Shown here in pieces: positions 21,401 to 34,279 of a stretch of 64,000 nucleotides of DNA. The notes under the pieces are model-generated. The model saw nothing but the letters and a program-made list of their open reading frames with translations. It had not been told where the DNA came from and did not search any database. Positions within the stretch are counted from its first letter, which is position 1. Each line of letters starts with the position of its first letter. Source of the stretch: Nematostella vectensis (Eukaryota > Cnidaria > Anthozoa > Actiniaria > Edwardsiidae); contig NC_064044.1 in NCBI RefSeq assembly GCF_932526225.1, positions 1,247,001-1,311,000 of the forward strand, in the 5' to 3' direction. The translations under genes were made by a program, and so were the position numbers.

Positions 21401-22312
21401 GGGAATTTGTTTTACGAGTGTAACCTCCAAAAGGTTGCAATCGATATTTTTTTTTCCGAATGTAAATTCCAAAAAGTAACATTAGGAAAAATAAAACAGT
21501 ATACTCGGAAAAAAAAGGTATATCAATCTATCGAGCGCTATGCTCTATGTTAGAATCTACTTAATGAAGTTATCCAAGGAATCTAGTTAGTTCTTGTGTG
21601 CATAAGATATGTACAGGATCCTGAACAAAGCATGAGCACATCAAAGATGCTGAGAGGACATAAAAATGTCCCTATACCTTCTTTTTATGTCACGACACAC
21701 CAAGAACAGTATAATTAAGTATCGATATTAAAAAAAAAAAAATAAAGAAAAAAAAAATAGGCTATCAGCGGGAATCGAACCCGGGTAGCTGCGTTAGTAG
21801 TCTAGTGCACGCAACGAAAGACTAACGTGGCATTGCTGAAGGGAATTGTAATGAAAATTACTTTTAATACTATTGGTATCGTAAACTATCCCAAGCAAAG
21901 TCACCATCGGACTGGAGGTTAGATTCGGGAAAAGCTTCAGGGTTACATTCGGGAATTTGTTTTACGAGTGTAACCTCCAAAAGGTTACAATCGATAATTT
22001 TTTTCCGAATGTAAATTCCAAAAAGTAACATTAGGAAAAATAAAACAGTATACTCGGAAAAAAAGGTATATCAATCTATCGAGCGCTATGCTCTATGTTA
22101 GAATCTACTTAATCAAGTTATCCAAGGAATCTAGTTAGTTCTTGTGTGCATAAAATATGTACAGGATCCTGAACAAAGCATGAGCACATCAAAGATGCTG
22201 AGAGTACATAAAAATGTCCCTATACCTTCTTTTTATGTCATGACACACCAAGAACAGTATAATTAAGTATCGATATTTAAAAAAAAAATAAAGAAAAAAA
22301 AATAGGCTGTCA
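18491..22312. repeat. m35-m41: duplicate of the 537-4362 block
   Basis: Starts are 18491, 19036, 19584, 20127, 20673, 21218 and 21768. Markers match m2-m8 one for one at an offset of 17950-17954 bp. Private changes include CCCTGGTCGCTGCATT in m35, CAAGCACAGTC in m36, ACAAGTGTAAC in m37, GGAAATGTAATG with AAACTTCCGG in m38, and GGTTAGATTCGG in m41. Confidence 0.85.
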
Positions 22313-25300
22313 GCGGGAATCGAACCCGGGTCGCTGCGTTAGTAGTCAAGTGCCAGCAACGAAAGACTAACGTGGCATTGCTGAAGGGATTTGTAATGAA
22401 AATTACTTTTAATACTATTGGTATCGTAAACTATCCCAAGCAAAGTCACCATCGGACTGGAGGTTACATTCGGGAAAAGCTTCAGGGTTACATTCGGGAA
22501 TTTGTTTTACGAGTGTAACCTCCAAAAGGTTACAATCGATAATTTTTCCGAATGTAAATTCCAAAAAGTAACATTAGGAAAAATAAAACAGTATACTCGG
22601 AAAAAAAGGTATATCAATCTATCGAGCGCTATGCTATATGTTAGAATCTACTTTATCAAGTTATCCAAGGAATCTAGTTAGTTCTTGTGTGCATAAAATA
22701 TGTACAGGATCCTGAACAAAGCATGAGCCCATCAAAGATGCTAAGAGTACATAAAAATGTCCCTATACCTTCTTTTTATGTCATGACACACCAAGAACAG
22801 TATAATTAAGTATCGATATTTAAAAAAAAATTAAAGAAAAAAAAATAGGCTATCAGCGGGAATCGAACCCGGGTAGCTGCGTTAGTAGTCAAGTGCCCGC
22901 AACGAAAGACTAACGTGGCATTGCTGAAGGGAATTGTAATGAAAATTACTTTTAATTCTATTGGTATCGTAAACTATCCCAAGCAAAGTCACCATCGGAC
23001 TGGAGGTTACATTCGGGAAAAACTTCAGGGTTACATTCGGGAATTTGTTTTACGAGTGTAACCTCCAAAAGGTTACAATCGATATTTTTTTTCCGAATGT
23101 AAATTCCAAAAAGTAACATTAGGAAAAATAAAACAGTATACTCGGAAAAAAAGGTATATCAATCTATCGAGCGCTATACTCTATCTTAGAATCTACTTAA
23201 TCAAGTTATCCAAGGAATCTAGTTAGTTCTTGTGTGCATAAAATATGTACAGGATCCTGAACAAAGCATGAGCACATCAAAGATGCTGAGAGTACATAAA
23301 AATGTCCCTATACCTTCTTTTTATGTCATGACACACCAAGAACAGTATAATTAAGTATCGATATTTAAAAAAAAAAAAAAAAAAAAAAAATAGGCTATCA
23401 GCGGGAATCGAACCCGGGTCGCTGCGTTAGTAGTCAAGTGCCCGCAACGAAAGACTAACGTGGCATTGCTGAAGGGAATTGTAATGAAAATTACTTTTAA
23501 TTCTATTGGTATCGTAAACTATCCCAAGCAAAGTCACCATCGGACTGGAGGTTACATTCGGGAAAAGCTTCAGGGTTACATTCGGGAATTTGTTTTACGA
23601 GTGTAACCTCCAAAAGGTTACAATCGATATTTTTTTTCCGAATGTAAATTCCAAAAAGTAACATTAGGAAAAATAAAACAGTATACTCGGAAAAAAAGGT
23701 ATATCAATCTTTAGAGCGCTATACTCTATCTTAGAATCTACTTAATCAAGTTATCCAAGGAATCTAGTTAGTTCTTGTGTGCATAAAATATGTACAGGAT
23801 CCTGAACAAAGCATGAGCACATCAAAGATGCTGAGAGTACATAAAAATGTCCCTATACCTTCTTTTTATGTCATGACACACCAAGAACAGTATAATTAAG
23901 TATCGATATTTAAAAAAAAAATAAAGAAAAAAAAATAGGCTATCAGCGGGAATCGAACCCGGTTCGCTGCGTTAGTAGTCAAGTGCCCGCAACGAAAGAC
24001 TAACGTGGCATTGCTGAAAGGAATTGTAATGAAAATTACTTTTAATACTATTGGTATCGTAAACTATCCCAAGCAAAGTCACCATCGGACTGGAGGTTAC
24101 ATTCGGGTAAAGCTTCAGGGTTACAATCGGGAATTTGTTTTACGAGTGTAACCTCCAAAAGGTTGCAATCGATATTTTTTTTTCCGAATGTAAATTCCAA
24201 AAAGTAACATTAGGAAAAATAAAACAGTATACTCGGAAAAAAAAGGTATATCAATCTATCGAGCGCTATGCTCTATGTTAGAATCTACTTAATGAAGTTA
24301 TCCAAGGAATCTAGTTAGTTCTTGTGTGCATAAGATATGTACAGGATCCTGAACAAAGCATGAGCACATCAAAGATGCTGAGAGGACATAAAAATGTCCC
24401 TATACCTTCTTTTTATGTCACGACACACCAAGCACAGTATAATTAAGTATCGATATTAAAAAAAAAAAATAAAGAAAAAAAAAATAGGCTATCAGCGGGA
24501 ATCGAACCCGGGTAGCTGCGTTAGTAGTCTAGTGCACGCAACGAAAGACTAACGTGGCATTGCTGAAGGGAATTGTAATGAAAATTACTTTTAATACTAT
24601 TGGTATCGTAAACTATCCCAAGCAAAGTCACCATCGGACTGGAGGTTACATTCGGGAAAAGCTTCAGGGTTACATTCGGGAATTTGTTTTACGAGTGTAA
24701 CCTCCAAAAGGTTACAATCGATAATTTTTTTCCGAATGTAAATTCCAAAAAGTAACATTAGGAAAAATAAAACAGTATACTCGGAAAAAAAGGTATATCA
24801 ATCTATCGAGCGCTATGCTCTATGTTAGAATCTACTTAATCAAGTTATCCAAGGAATCTAGTTAGTTCTTGTGTGCATAAAATATGTACAGGATCCTGAA
24901 CAAAGCATGAGCACATCAAAGATGCTAAGAGGACATAAAAATGTCCCTATACCTTCTTTTTATGTCATGACACACCAAGAACAGTATAATTACGTATCGA
25001 TATTAAAAAAAAATAAAGAAAAAAAAATAGGCTATCAGCGGGAATCGAACCCGGGTAGCTGCGTTAGTATTCTAGTGCACGCAACAAAAGACTAACGTGG
25101 CATTGCTGAAGGGAATTGTAATGAAAATTACTTTTAATACTATTGGTATCGTAAACTATCCCAAGCAAAGTCACCATCGGACTGGAGGTTACATTCGGGA
25201 AAAGCTTCAGGGTTACATTCGGGAATTTGTTTTACGAGTGTAACCTCCAAAAGGTTACAATCGATAATTTTTTTCCGAATGTAAATTCCAAAAAGTAACA

Positions 25301-25582
25301 TTAGGAAAAATAAAACAGTATACTCGGAAAAAAAGGTATATCAATCTATCGAGCGCTATGCTCTATGTCAGAATCTACTTAATCAAGTTATCCAAGGAAT
25401 CTAGTTAGTTCTTGTGTGCATAAAATATGTACAGGATCCTGAACAAAGCATGAGCACATCAAAGATGCTGAGAGTACATAAAAATGTCCCTATACCTTCT
25501 TTTTATGTCATGACACACCAAGAACAGTATAATTAAGTATCGATATTTAAAAAAAAAATAAAGAAAAAAAAATAGGCTGTCA
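22313..25582. repeat. m42-m47: repeat of the m37-m41 succession
   Basis: Starts are 22313, 22856, 23401, 23946, 24495 and 25038. m43-m46 repeat m38-m41 at 2727-2729 bp, and so are a third copy of m5-m8. m42 shares the short CGATAATTTTTCCG with m37. m47 is an extra relative of m46 (TCTAGTGCACGC, CAACAAAAG). The A-tract that closes m43 is an uninterrupted A24. Confidence 0.8.
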
Positions 25583-28314
25583 GCGGGAATCGAACCCGGG
25601 TCGCTGCGTTAGTAGTCAAGTGCCCGCAACGAAAGACTAACGTGGCATTGCTGAAAGGAATTGTAATGAAAATTACTTTTAATACTATTGGTATCGTAAA
25701 CTATCCCAAGCAAAGTCACCATCGAACTGGAGGTTACATTCGGGAAAAGCTTCAGGGTTACAATCGGGAATTTGTTTTACGAGTGTAACCTCCAAAAGGT
25801 TACAATCGATAATTTTTTTTTTTCAGAATGTAAATTCCAAAAAGTAACATTAGGAAAAATAAAACAGTATACTCGGAAAAAAAGGTATATCAATCTATCG
25901 AGCGCTATGCTCTATGTTAGAATCTACTTAATCAAGTTATAAAAGGCATCTAGTTAGTTCTTGTGTGCATAAAATATGTACAGGATCCTGAACAAAGCAT
26001 GAGCACATCAAAGATGCTGAGAGTTCATAAAAATGTCAATATACCTTCTTTTTATGTCATGACACACCAAGAACAGTATAATTAAGTATCGATATTTAAA
26101 AAAAAAATAAAAAAAAAAAAAAATAGGCTATCAGCGGGAATCGGACCCGGGTCGCTGCGTTAGTAGTCAAGTGCCCGCAACGAAAGACTAACGTGGCATT
26201 GCTGAAGGGAATTGTAATGAAAATTACTTTTAATTCTATTGGTATCGTAAACTATCCCAAGCAAAGTCACCATCGGACTGGAGGTTACATTCGGGAAAAG
26301 CTTCAGGGTTACATTCGGGAATTTGTTTTACGAGTGTAACCTCCAAAAGGTTACAATCGATATTTTTTTTCCGAATGTAAATTCCAAAAAGTAACATTAG
26401 GAAAAATAAAACAGTATACTCGGAAAAAAAGGTATATCAATCTATCGAGCGCTATACTCTATCTTAGAATCTACTTAATCAAGTTATCCAAGGAATCTAG
26501 TTAGTTCTTGTGTGCATAAAATATGTACAGGATCCTGAACAAAGCATGAGCCCATCAAATATGCTGAGAGTACATAAAAATGTCCCTATACCTTCTTTAT
26601 ATGTCATGACACACCAAGAACAGTATAATTAAGTATCGATATTTAAAAAAAAAATAAAGAAAAAAAATAGGCTATCAGCGGGAATCGAACCCGGATCGCT
26701 GCGTTAGTAGTCAAGTGCCCGCAACGAAAGACTAACGTGGCATTGCTGAAGGGAATTGTAATAAAAATTACTTTTAATACTATTGGTATCGTAAACTATC
26801 CCAAGCAAAGTCACCATCGGACTGGAGGTTACATTCGGGAAAAGCTTCAGGGTTACATTCGGGAATTTGTTTTACGAGTGTAACCTCCAAAAGGTTACAA
26901 TCGATAATTTTTTTCCGAATGTAAATTCCAAAAAGTAACATTAGGACAAATAAAACAGTATACTCGGAAAAAAAGGTATATCAATCTATCGAGCGCTATG
27001 CTCTATGTTAGAATCTACTTAATCAAGTTATCCAAGGAATCTAGTTAGTTCTTGTGTGCATAAAATATGTACAGGATCCTGAACAAAGCATGAGCACATC
27101 AAAGATGCTGAGAGTACATAAAAATGTCCCTATACCTTCTTTTTATGTCATGACACACCAAGAACAGTATAATTAAGTATCGATATTTAAAAAAAAATAA
27201 AGAAAAAAAAAAAAAGCTATCAGCGGGAATCGAACCCGGGTCGCTGCGTTTGTAGTCAAGTGCCCGCAACGAAAGACTAACGTGGCATTGCTGAAGGGAA
27301 TTGTAATGAAAATTACTTTTAATTCTATTGGTATCGTAAACTATCCCAAGCAAAGTCACCATCGGACTAGAGGTTACATTCGGGAAAAGCTTCAGGGTTA
27401 CATTCGGGAATTTGTTTTACGAGTGTAACCTCCAAAAGGTTACAATCGATATTTTTTTTTCGAATGTAAATTCCAAAAAGTAACATTAGGAAAAATAAAA
27501 CAGTATACTCGGAAAAAAAGGTATATCAATCTATCGAGCGCTATACTCTATCTTAGAAATCTACTTAATCAAGTTATCCAAGGAATCTAGTTAGTTCTTG
27601 TGTGCATAAAATATGTACAGGATCCTGAACAAAGCATGAGCACATCAAAGATGCTGAGAGTACATAAAAATGTCCCTATACCTTCTTTTTATGTCATGAC
27701 ACACCAAGAACAGTATAATTAAGTATCGATATTTAAAAAAAAAAATAAAGAAAAAAAAATAGGCTTTTAGCGGGAATCGAACCCGGATCGCTGCGTTAGT
27801 AGTCAAGTGCCCGCAACGTAAGACTAACGTGGCATTGCTGAATGAATTTGTAATGAAAATTACTTTTAATACTATTGGTATCGTAAACTATCCCAAGCAA
27901 AGTCACCATCGAACTGGAGGTTACATTCGGGAAAAGCTTCAGGGTTACATTCGGGAATTTGTTTTACGAGTGTAACCTCCAAAAGGTTACAATCGATATT
28001 TTTTTCCGAATGTAAATTCCAAAAAGTAACATTAGGAAAAATAAAACAGTATACTCGGAAAAAAAGGTATATCAATCTATCGAGCGCTATACTCTATCTT
28101 AGAATCTACTTAATCAAGTTATCCAAGGAATCTAGTTAGTTCTTGTGTGCATAAAATATGTACAGGATCCTGAACAAAGCATGAGCACATCAAAGATGCT
28201 GAGAGTACATAAAAATGTCCCTATACCTTCTTTTTATGTCATGACACACCAAGAACAGTATTAGTAAGTATCGATATTTAAAAAAAAAAATAAAGAAAGA
28301 AAAATAGGCTAGCA
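25583..28314. repeat. m48-m52: mixed A and B monomers
   Basis: Starts are 25583, 26134, 26678, 27223 and 27770. m49-m51 resemble m106-m108: GAGCCCATCAAATATG, then GGATCGC, then ACTAGAGG with TTAGAAATC. m48 has the longest T-run of the core region, followed by CAGAATG instead of CCGAATG. m52 has CTGAATGAATTTG and CGCAACGTAAG. Confidence 0.75.
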
Positions 28315-31022
28315 GCGGGAATCGAACCCGGATCGCTGCGTTAGTAGTCAAGTGCCCGCAACGAACGACTAACGTGGCATTGCTGAAGGGATTTGTAATG
28401 AAAATTACTTTTAATACTATTGGTATCGTAAACTATCCCAAGCAAAGTCACCATCGGACTGGAGGTTACATTCGGGAAAAGCTTCAGGGTTACATTCGGG
28501 AATTTGTTTTACGAGTGTAACCTCCAAAAGGTTACAATCGATAATTGTTTTTCCGAATGTAAATTCCAAAAAGTAACATTAGGAAAAATAAAACAGTATA
28601 CTAGGAAAAAAGGTATATCAATCTATCGAGCGCTATGCTCTATGTTAGAATCTACTTAATCAAGTTATCCAAGGAATCTAGTTAGTTCTTGTGTGCATAA
28701 AATATGTACAGGATCCTGAACAAAGCATGAGCACATCAAAGATGCTGAGGGTACATAAAAATGTCCCTATACCTTCTTTTTATGTCATGACATACCAAGA
28801 ACAGTATTAGTAAGTATCGATATTTAAAAAAAAAATAAAGAAAAAAAAATAGGCTAGCAGCGGGAATCGAACTCGGATCGCTGCGTTAGTAGTCAAGTGC
28901 CCGCAACGAAAGACTAACGTGGCATTGCTGAAAGGAATTGTAATGAAAATTACTTTTAATACTATTGGTATCGTAAACTATCCCAAGCAAAGTCACCATC
29001 GGACTGGAGGTTACATTCGGGAAAAGCTTCAGGGTTACATTCGGGAATTTGTTTTACGAGTGTAACCTCCAAAAGGTTACAATCGATAATTTTTTGTCCG
29101 AATGTAAATTCCAAAAAGTAACATTAGGAAAAATAAAACAGTATACTCGGAAAAAAAGGTATATCAATCTATCGAGCGCTATGCTCTATGTTAGAATCTA
29201 CTTAATCAAGTTATCCAAGGAATCTAGTTAGTTCTTGTGTGCATAAAATATGTACAGGATCCTGAAGAAAACATGAGCACATCAAAGATGCTGAGAGTAC
29301 ATAAAAATGTCCCTATACCTTCTTTTTATGTCATGACACACCAAGAACATTATAATTAAGTATCGATATTTAAAAAAAAAATTAAGAAAAAAAAAATAAG
29401 CTATCAGCGGGAATCGAACCCGGGTCGCTGCTTTAGTAGTCAAGTGCCCGCAACGAAAGACTAACGTGGCATTGCTGAAGGGAATTGTAATGAAAATTAC
29501 TTTTAATTCTATTGGTATCGTAAACTATCCCAAGCAAAGTCACCATCGGACTGGAGGTTACATTCGGGAAAAGCTTCAGGGTTACATTCGGGAATTTGTT
29601 TTACGAGTGTAACCTCCAAAAGGTTACAATCGATATTTTTTTTTTCCGAATGTAAATTCCAAAAAGTAACATTAGGAAAAATAAAACAGTATACTCGGCA
29701 AAAAAGGTATATCAATCTATCGAGCGCTATACTCTATCTTAGAATCTACTTAATCAAGTTATCCAAGGAATCTAGTTAGTTCTTGTGTGCATAAAATATG
29801 TACAGGATCCTGAACAAAGCATGAGCACATCAAAGATGCTGAGGGTACATAAAAATGTCCCTATACCTTCTTTTTATGTCATGACATACCAAGAACAGTA
29901 TTAGTAAGTATCGATATTTAAAAAAAAAATAAAGAAAAAAAAATAGGCTAGCAGCGGGAATCGAACTCGGATCGCTGCGTTAGTAGTCAAGTGCCCGCAA
30001 CGAAAGACTAACGTGGCATTGCTGAAAGGAATTGTAATGAAAATTACTTTTAATACTATTGGTATCGTAAACTATCCCAAGCAAAGTCACCATCGGACTG
30101 GAGGTTACATTCGGGAATTTGTTTTACGAGTGTAACCTCCAAAAGGTTACAATCGATAATTTTTTGTCCGAATGTAAATTCCAAAAAGTAACATTAGGAA
30201 AAATAAAACAGTATACTCGGAAAAAAAGGTATATCAATCTATCGAGCGCTATGCTCTATGTTAGAATCTACTTAATCAAGTTATCCAAGGAATCTAGTTA
30301 GTTCTTGTGTGCATAAAATATGTACAGGATCCTGAAGAAAACATGAGCACATCAAAGATGCTGAGAGTACATAAAAATGTCCCTATACCTTCTTTTTATG
30401 TCATGACACACCAAGAACATTATAATTAAGTATCGATATTTAAAAAAAAAAATAAGAAAAAAAAAATAAGCTATCAGCGGGAATCGAACCCGGGTCGCTG
30501 CGTTAGTAGTCAAGTGCCCGCAACGAAAGACTAACGTGGCATTGCTGAAGGGAATTGTAATGAAAATTACTTTTAATTCTATTGGTATCGTAAACTATCC
30601 CAAGCAAAGTCACCATCGGACTGGAGGTTACATTCGGGAAAAGCTTCAGGGTTACATTCGGGAATTTGTTTTACGAGTGTAACCTCCAAAAGGTTACAAT
30701 CGATATTTTTTTTTCCGAATGTAAATTCCAAAAAGTAACATTAGGAAAAATAAAACAGTATACTCGGCAAAAAAGGTATATCAATCTATCGAGCGCTATA
30801 CTCTATCTTAGAATCTACTTAATCAAGTTATCCAAGGAATCTAGTTAGTTCTTGTGTGCATAAAATATGTACAGGATCCTGAACAAAGCATGAGCACATC
30901 AAAGATGCTGAGAGTACATAAAAATGTCCCTATACCTTCTTTTTATGTCATGACACACCAAGAACAGTATAATTAAGTATCGATATTTAAAAAAAAAATA
31001 AAGAAAAAAAAATAGGCTAGCA
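28315..31022. repeat. m53-m57: dimer duplication with a 24-bp loss in one copy
   Basis: Starts are 28315, 28860, 29407, 29954 and 30477. m54 and m56 share AACTCGGATCG, TTTTTGTCCG, GAAGAAAACATG and GAACATTATAATT. m55 and m57 share ATAAGCTATCAG and ACTCGGCAAAA. The pair was therefore duplicated as a dimer (1094 and 1070 bp apart); the 24-bp difference is a deletion in m56. Confidence 0.85.
29954..30476. repeat. m56: monomer lacking one 24-bp subrepeat (523 bp)
   Basis: At about 30103-30120 a single GGTTACATTCGGG runs straight into AATTTG. One copy of the 13-mer plus the AAAAGCTTCAG spacer, exactly 24 bp, is missing. Confidence 0.9.
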
Positions 31023-34000
31023 GCGGGAATCGAACCCGGATCGCTGCGTTAGTAGTCAAGTGCCCGCAACGAAAGACTAACGTGGCATTGCTGAAGGGAA
31101 TTGTAATGAAAATTACTTTTAATACTATTGGTATCGTAAACTATCCCAAGCAAAGTCACCATCGGACTGGAGGTTACATTCGGGAAAAGCTTCAGGGTTA
31201 AATTCGGGAATTTGTTTTACGAGTGTAACCTCCAAAAGGTTACAATCGATAATTTTTTTTCCGAATGTAAATTCCAAAAAGTAACATTAGGACAAATAAA
31301 ACAGTATACTCGGAAAAAAAGGTATATCAATCTATCGAGCGCTATGCTCTATGTTAGAATCTACTTAATCAAGTTATCCAAGGAATCTAGTTAGTTCTTG
31401 TGTGCATAAAATATGTACAGGATCCTGAACAAAGCATGAGCACATCAAAGATGCTGAGAGTACATAAAAATGTCCCTATACCTTCTTTTTATGTCATGAC
31501 ACACCAAGAACAGTATAATTAAGTATCGATATTTAAAAAAAAAATAAAGAAAAAAAAATAGGCTAGCAGCGGGAATCGAACCCGGATCGCTGCGTTAGTA
31601 GTCAAGTGCCCGCAACGAAAGACTAACGTGGCATTGCTGAAGGGAATTGTAATGAAAATTACTTTTAATACTATTGGTATCGTAAACTATCCCAAGCAAA
31701 GTCACCATCGGACTGGAGGTTACATTCGGGAAAAGCTTAAGGGTTACATTCGGGAATTTGTTTTACGAGTGTAACCTCCAAAAGGTTACAATCGATAATT
31801 TTTTTTCCGAATGTAAATTCCAAAAAGTAACATTAGGACAAATAAAACAGTATACTCGGAAAAAAAGGTATATCAATCTATCGAGCGCTATGCTCTATGT
31901 TAGAATCTACTTATTCAAGTTATCCAAGGAATCTAGTTAGTTCTTGTGTGAACAAAATATGTACAGGATCCTGAACAAAGCATGAGCACATCAAAGATGC
32001 TGAGAGTACATAAAAATGTCCCTATACCTTCTTTTTATGTCATGACACACCAAGAACAGTATAATTAAGTATCGATATTTAAAAAAAAAATAAAGAAAAA
32101 AAATAGGCTATCAGCGGGAATCGAACCCGGGTCACTGCGTTAGTAGTCAAGTGCCAGCAACGAAAGACTAACGTGGCATTGCTGAAGTGAATTGTAATGA
32201 AAATTACTTTTAATACTATTGGTATCTTAAACTATCCCAAGCAAAGTCACCATCGGACTGGAGGTTACATTCGGGAAAAGCTTCAGGGTTACATTTGGGA
32301 ATTTGTTTTACGAGTGTAACCTCCAAAAGGTTACAATCGATAATTTTTTTTTCCGAATGTAAATTTCAAAAAGTAACATTAGGAAAAATAAAACAGTATA
32401 CTCGGAAAAAAAGGTATATCAATCTATCGAGCGCTATGCTCTATGTTAGAATCTACTTAATCAAGTTATCCAAGGAATCTAGTTAGTTCTTGTGTGCATA
32501 AAATATGTACAGGATCCTGAACAAAGCATGAGCACATCAAAGATGCTGAGAGTACATAAAAATGTCCCTATACCTTCTTTTTATGTCATGACACACCAAG
32601 AACAGTATAATTAAGTATCGATATTTAAAAAAAAAATAAAGAAAAAAAAATAGGCTAGCAGCGGGAATCGAACCCGGATCGCTGCGTTAGTAGTCAAGTG
32701 CCCGCAACGAAAGACTAACGTGGCATTGCTGAAGGGAATTGTAATGAAAATTACTTTTAATACTATTGGTATCGTAAACTATCCCAAGCAAAGTCACCAT
32801 CGGACTGGAGGTTACATTCGGGAAAAGCTTCAGGGTTACATTCGGGAATTTGTTTTACGAGTGTAACCTCCAAAATGTTACAATCGATAATTTTTTTTCC
32901 GAATGTAAATTCCAAAAAGTAACATTAGGAAAAATAAAACAGTATACTAGGAAAAAAAGGTATATCAATCTATCGAGCGCTATGCTCTATGTTAGAATCT
33001 ACTTAATCAAGTTATCCAAGGAATCTAGTTAGTTCTTGTGTGCATAAAATATGTACAGGATCCTGAACAAAGCATGAGCACATCAAAGATGCTGAGAGTA
33101 CATAAAAATGTCCCTATACCTTCCTTTTATGTTATGACACACCAAGAACAGTATAATTAAGTATCGATATTTAAAAAAAAATTAAGAAAAAAAATAGGAT
33201 ATCAGCGGGAATAGAACCCGGGTAGCTGCGTTAGTAGTCAAGTGCCCGCAACGAAAGACTAACGTGGCATTGCTGAAGGGAATTGTAATGAAAATTACTT
33301 TTAATACTATTGGTATCGTAAACTATCCCAAGCAAAGTCACCATCGGACTGGAGGTTACATTCGGGAAAAGCTTCAGGGTTACATTCGGGAATTTGTTTT
33401 ACGAGTGTAACCTCCAAAAGGTTACAATCGATAATTTTTTTTCCGAATGTAAATTCCAAAAAGTAACATTAGGACAAATAAAACAGTATACTCGGAAAAA
33501 AAGGTATATCAATCTATCGAGCGCTATGCTCTATGTTAGAATCTACTTAATCAAGTTATCCAAGGAATCTAGTTAGTTCTTGTGTGCATAAAATATTTAC
33601 AGGATCCTGAACAAAGCATGAGCACATCAAAGATGCTGAGAGTACATAAAAATGTCCCTATACCTTCTTTTTATGTCATGACACACCAAGAACAGTATAA
33701 TTAAGTATCGATATTTAAAAAAAAAAATCAAGAAAAAAAATAGGATGTCAGCGGGAATCGAACCCGGGTCGCTGCGTTAGTTGTCAAGTGCCCGCAACGA
33801 AAGACTAACGTGGCATTGCCTAAGGGAATTGTAATGAAAATTACTTTTAATACTATTGGTATCGTAAACTATCCCAAGCAAAGTCACCATCGGACTGGAG
33901 GTTACATTCGGGAAAAGCTTCAGGGTTACATTCGGGAATTTGTTTTACGAGTGTAACCTCCAAAAGGTTACAATCGATAATTTTTTTTCCGAATGTAAAT

Positions 34001-34279
34001 ACAGTATAATACAGTATACTCGGAAAAAAAGGTATATCAATCTATCGAGCGCTATGCTCTATGTTAGAATCTACTTAATCAAGTTATCCAAGGAATCTAG
34101 TTAGTTCTTGTGTGCATAAAATATGTACAGGATCCTGAACAAAGCATGAGCACATCAAAGATGCTGAGAGTACATAAAAATGTCCCTATACCTTCTTTTT
34201 ATGTCATGACACACCAAGAACAGTATAATTAAGTATCGATATTTAAAAAAAAAAATAAAGAAAAAAAAATAGGCTAGCA
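31023..34279. repeat. m58-m63: mostly type B monomers
   Basis: Starts are 31023, 31569, 32114, 32661, 33205 and 33751. m58 and m59 are near twins (TAGCAG, GGATCGC, AGGACAAAT). m60 has GGGTCACTGCG and CATTTGGG. m61 has AAATGTTACAATC, as does m79. m62 has GATATCAG with ATAGAACCC. m63 carries an 18-bp net deletion with filler. Confidence 0.8.
33751..34279. repeat. m63: deletion with 10-bp filler (529 bp)
   Basis: Between GAATGTAAAT and ACAGTATACT about 28 bp are missing and replaced by ACAGTATAAT at 34001-34010, a net loss of 18 bp. The filler equals the ACAGTATAAT found near the 3' end of most monomers. Confidence 0.85.

Noticed and set aside
24871-25095. 74-residue plus-strand frame crossing a monomer boundary
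   Set aside because: It starts at GTG, runs through the A-tract as lysines and through the tRNA-like module, and exists only where tract lengths happen to keep the frame.
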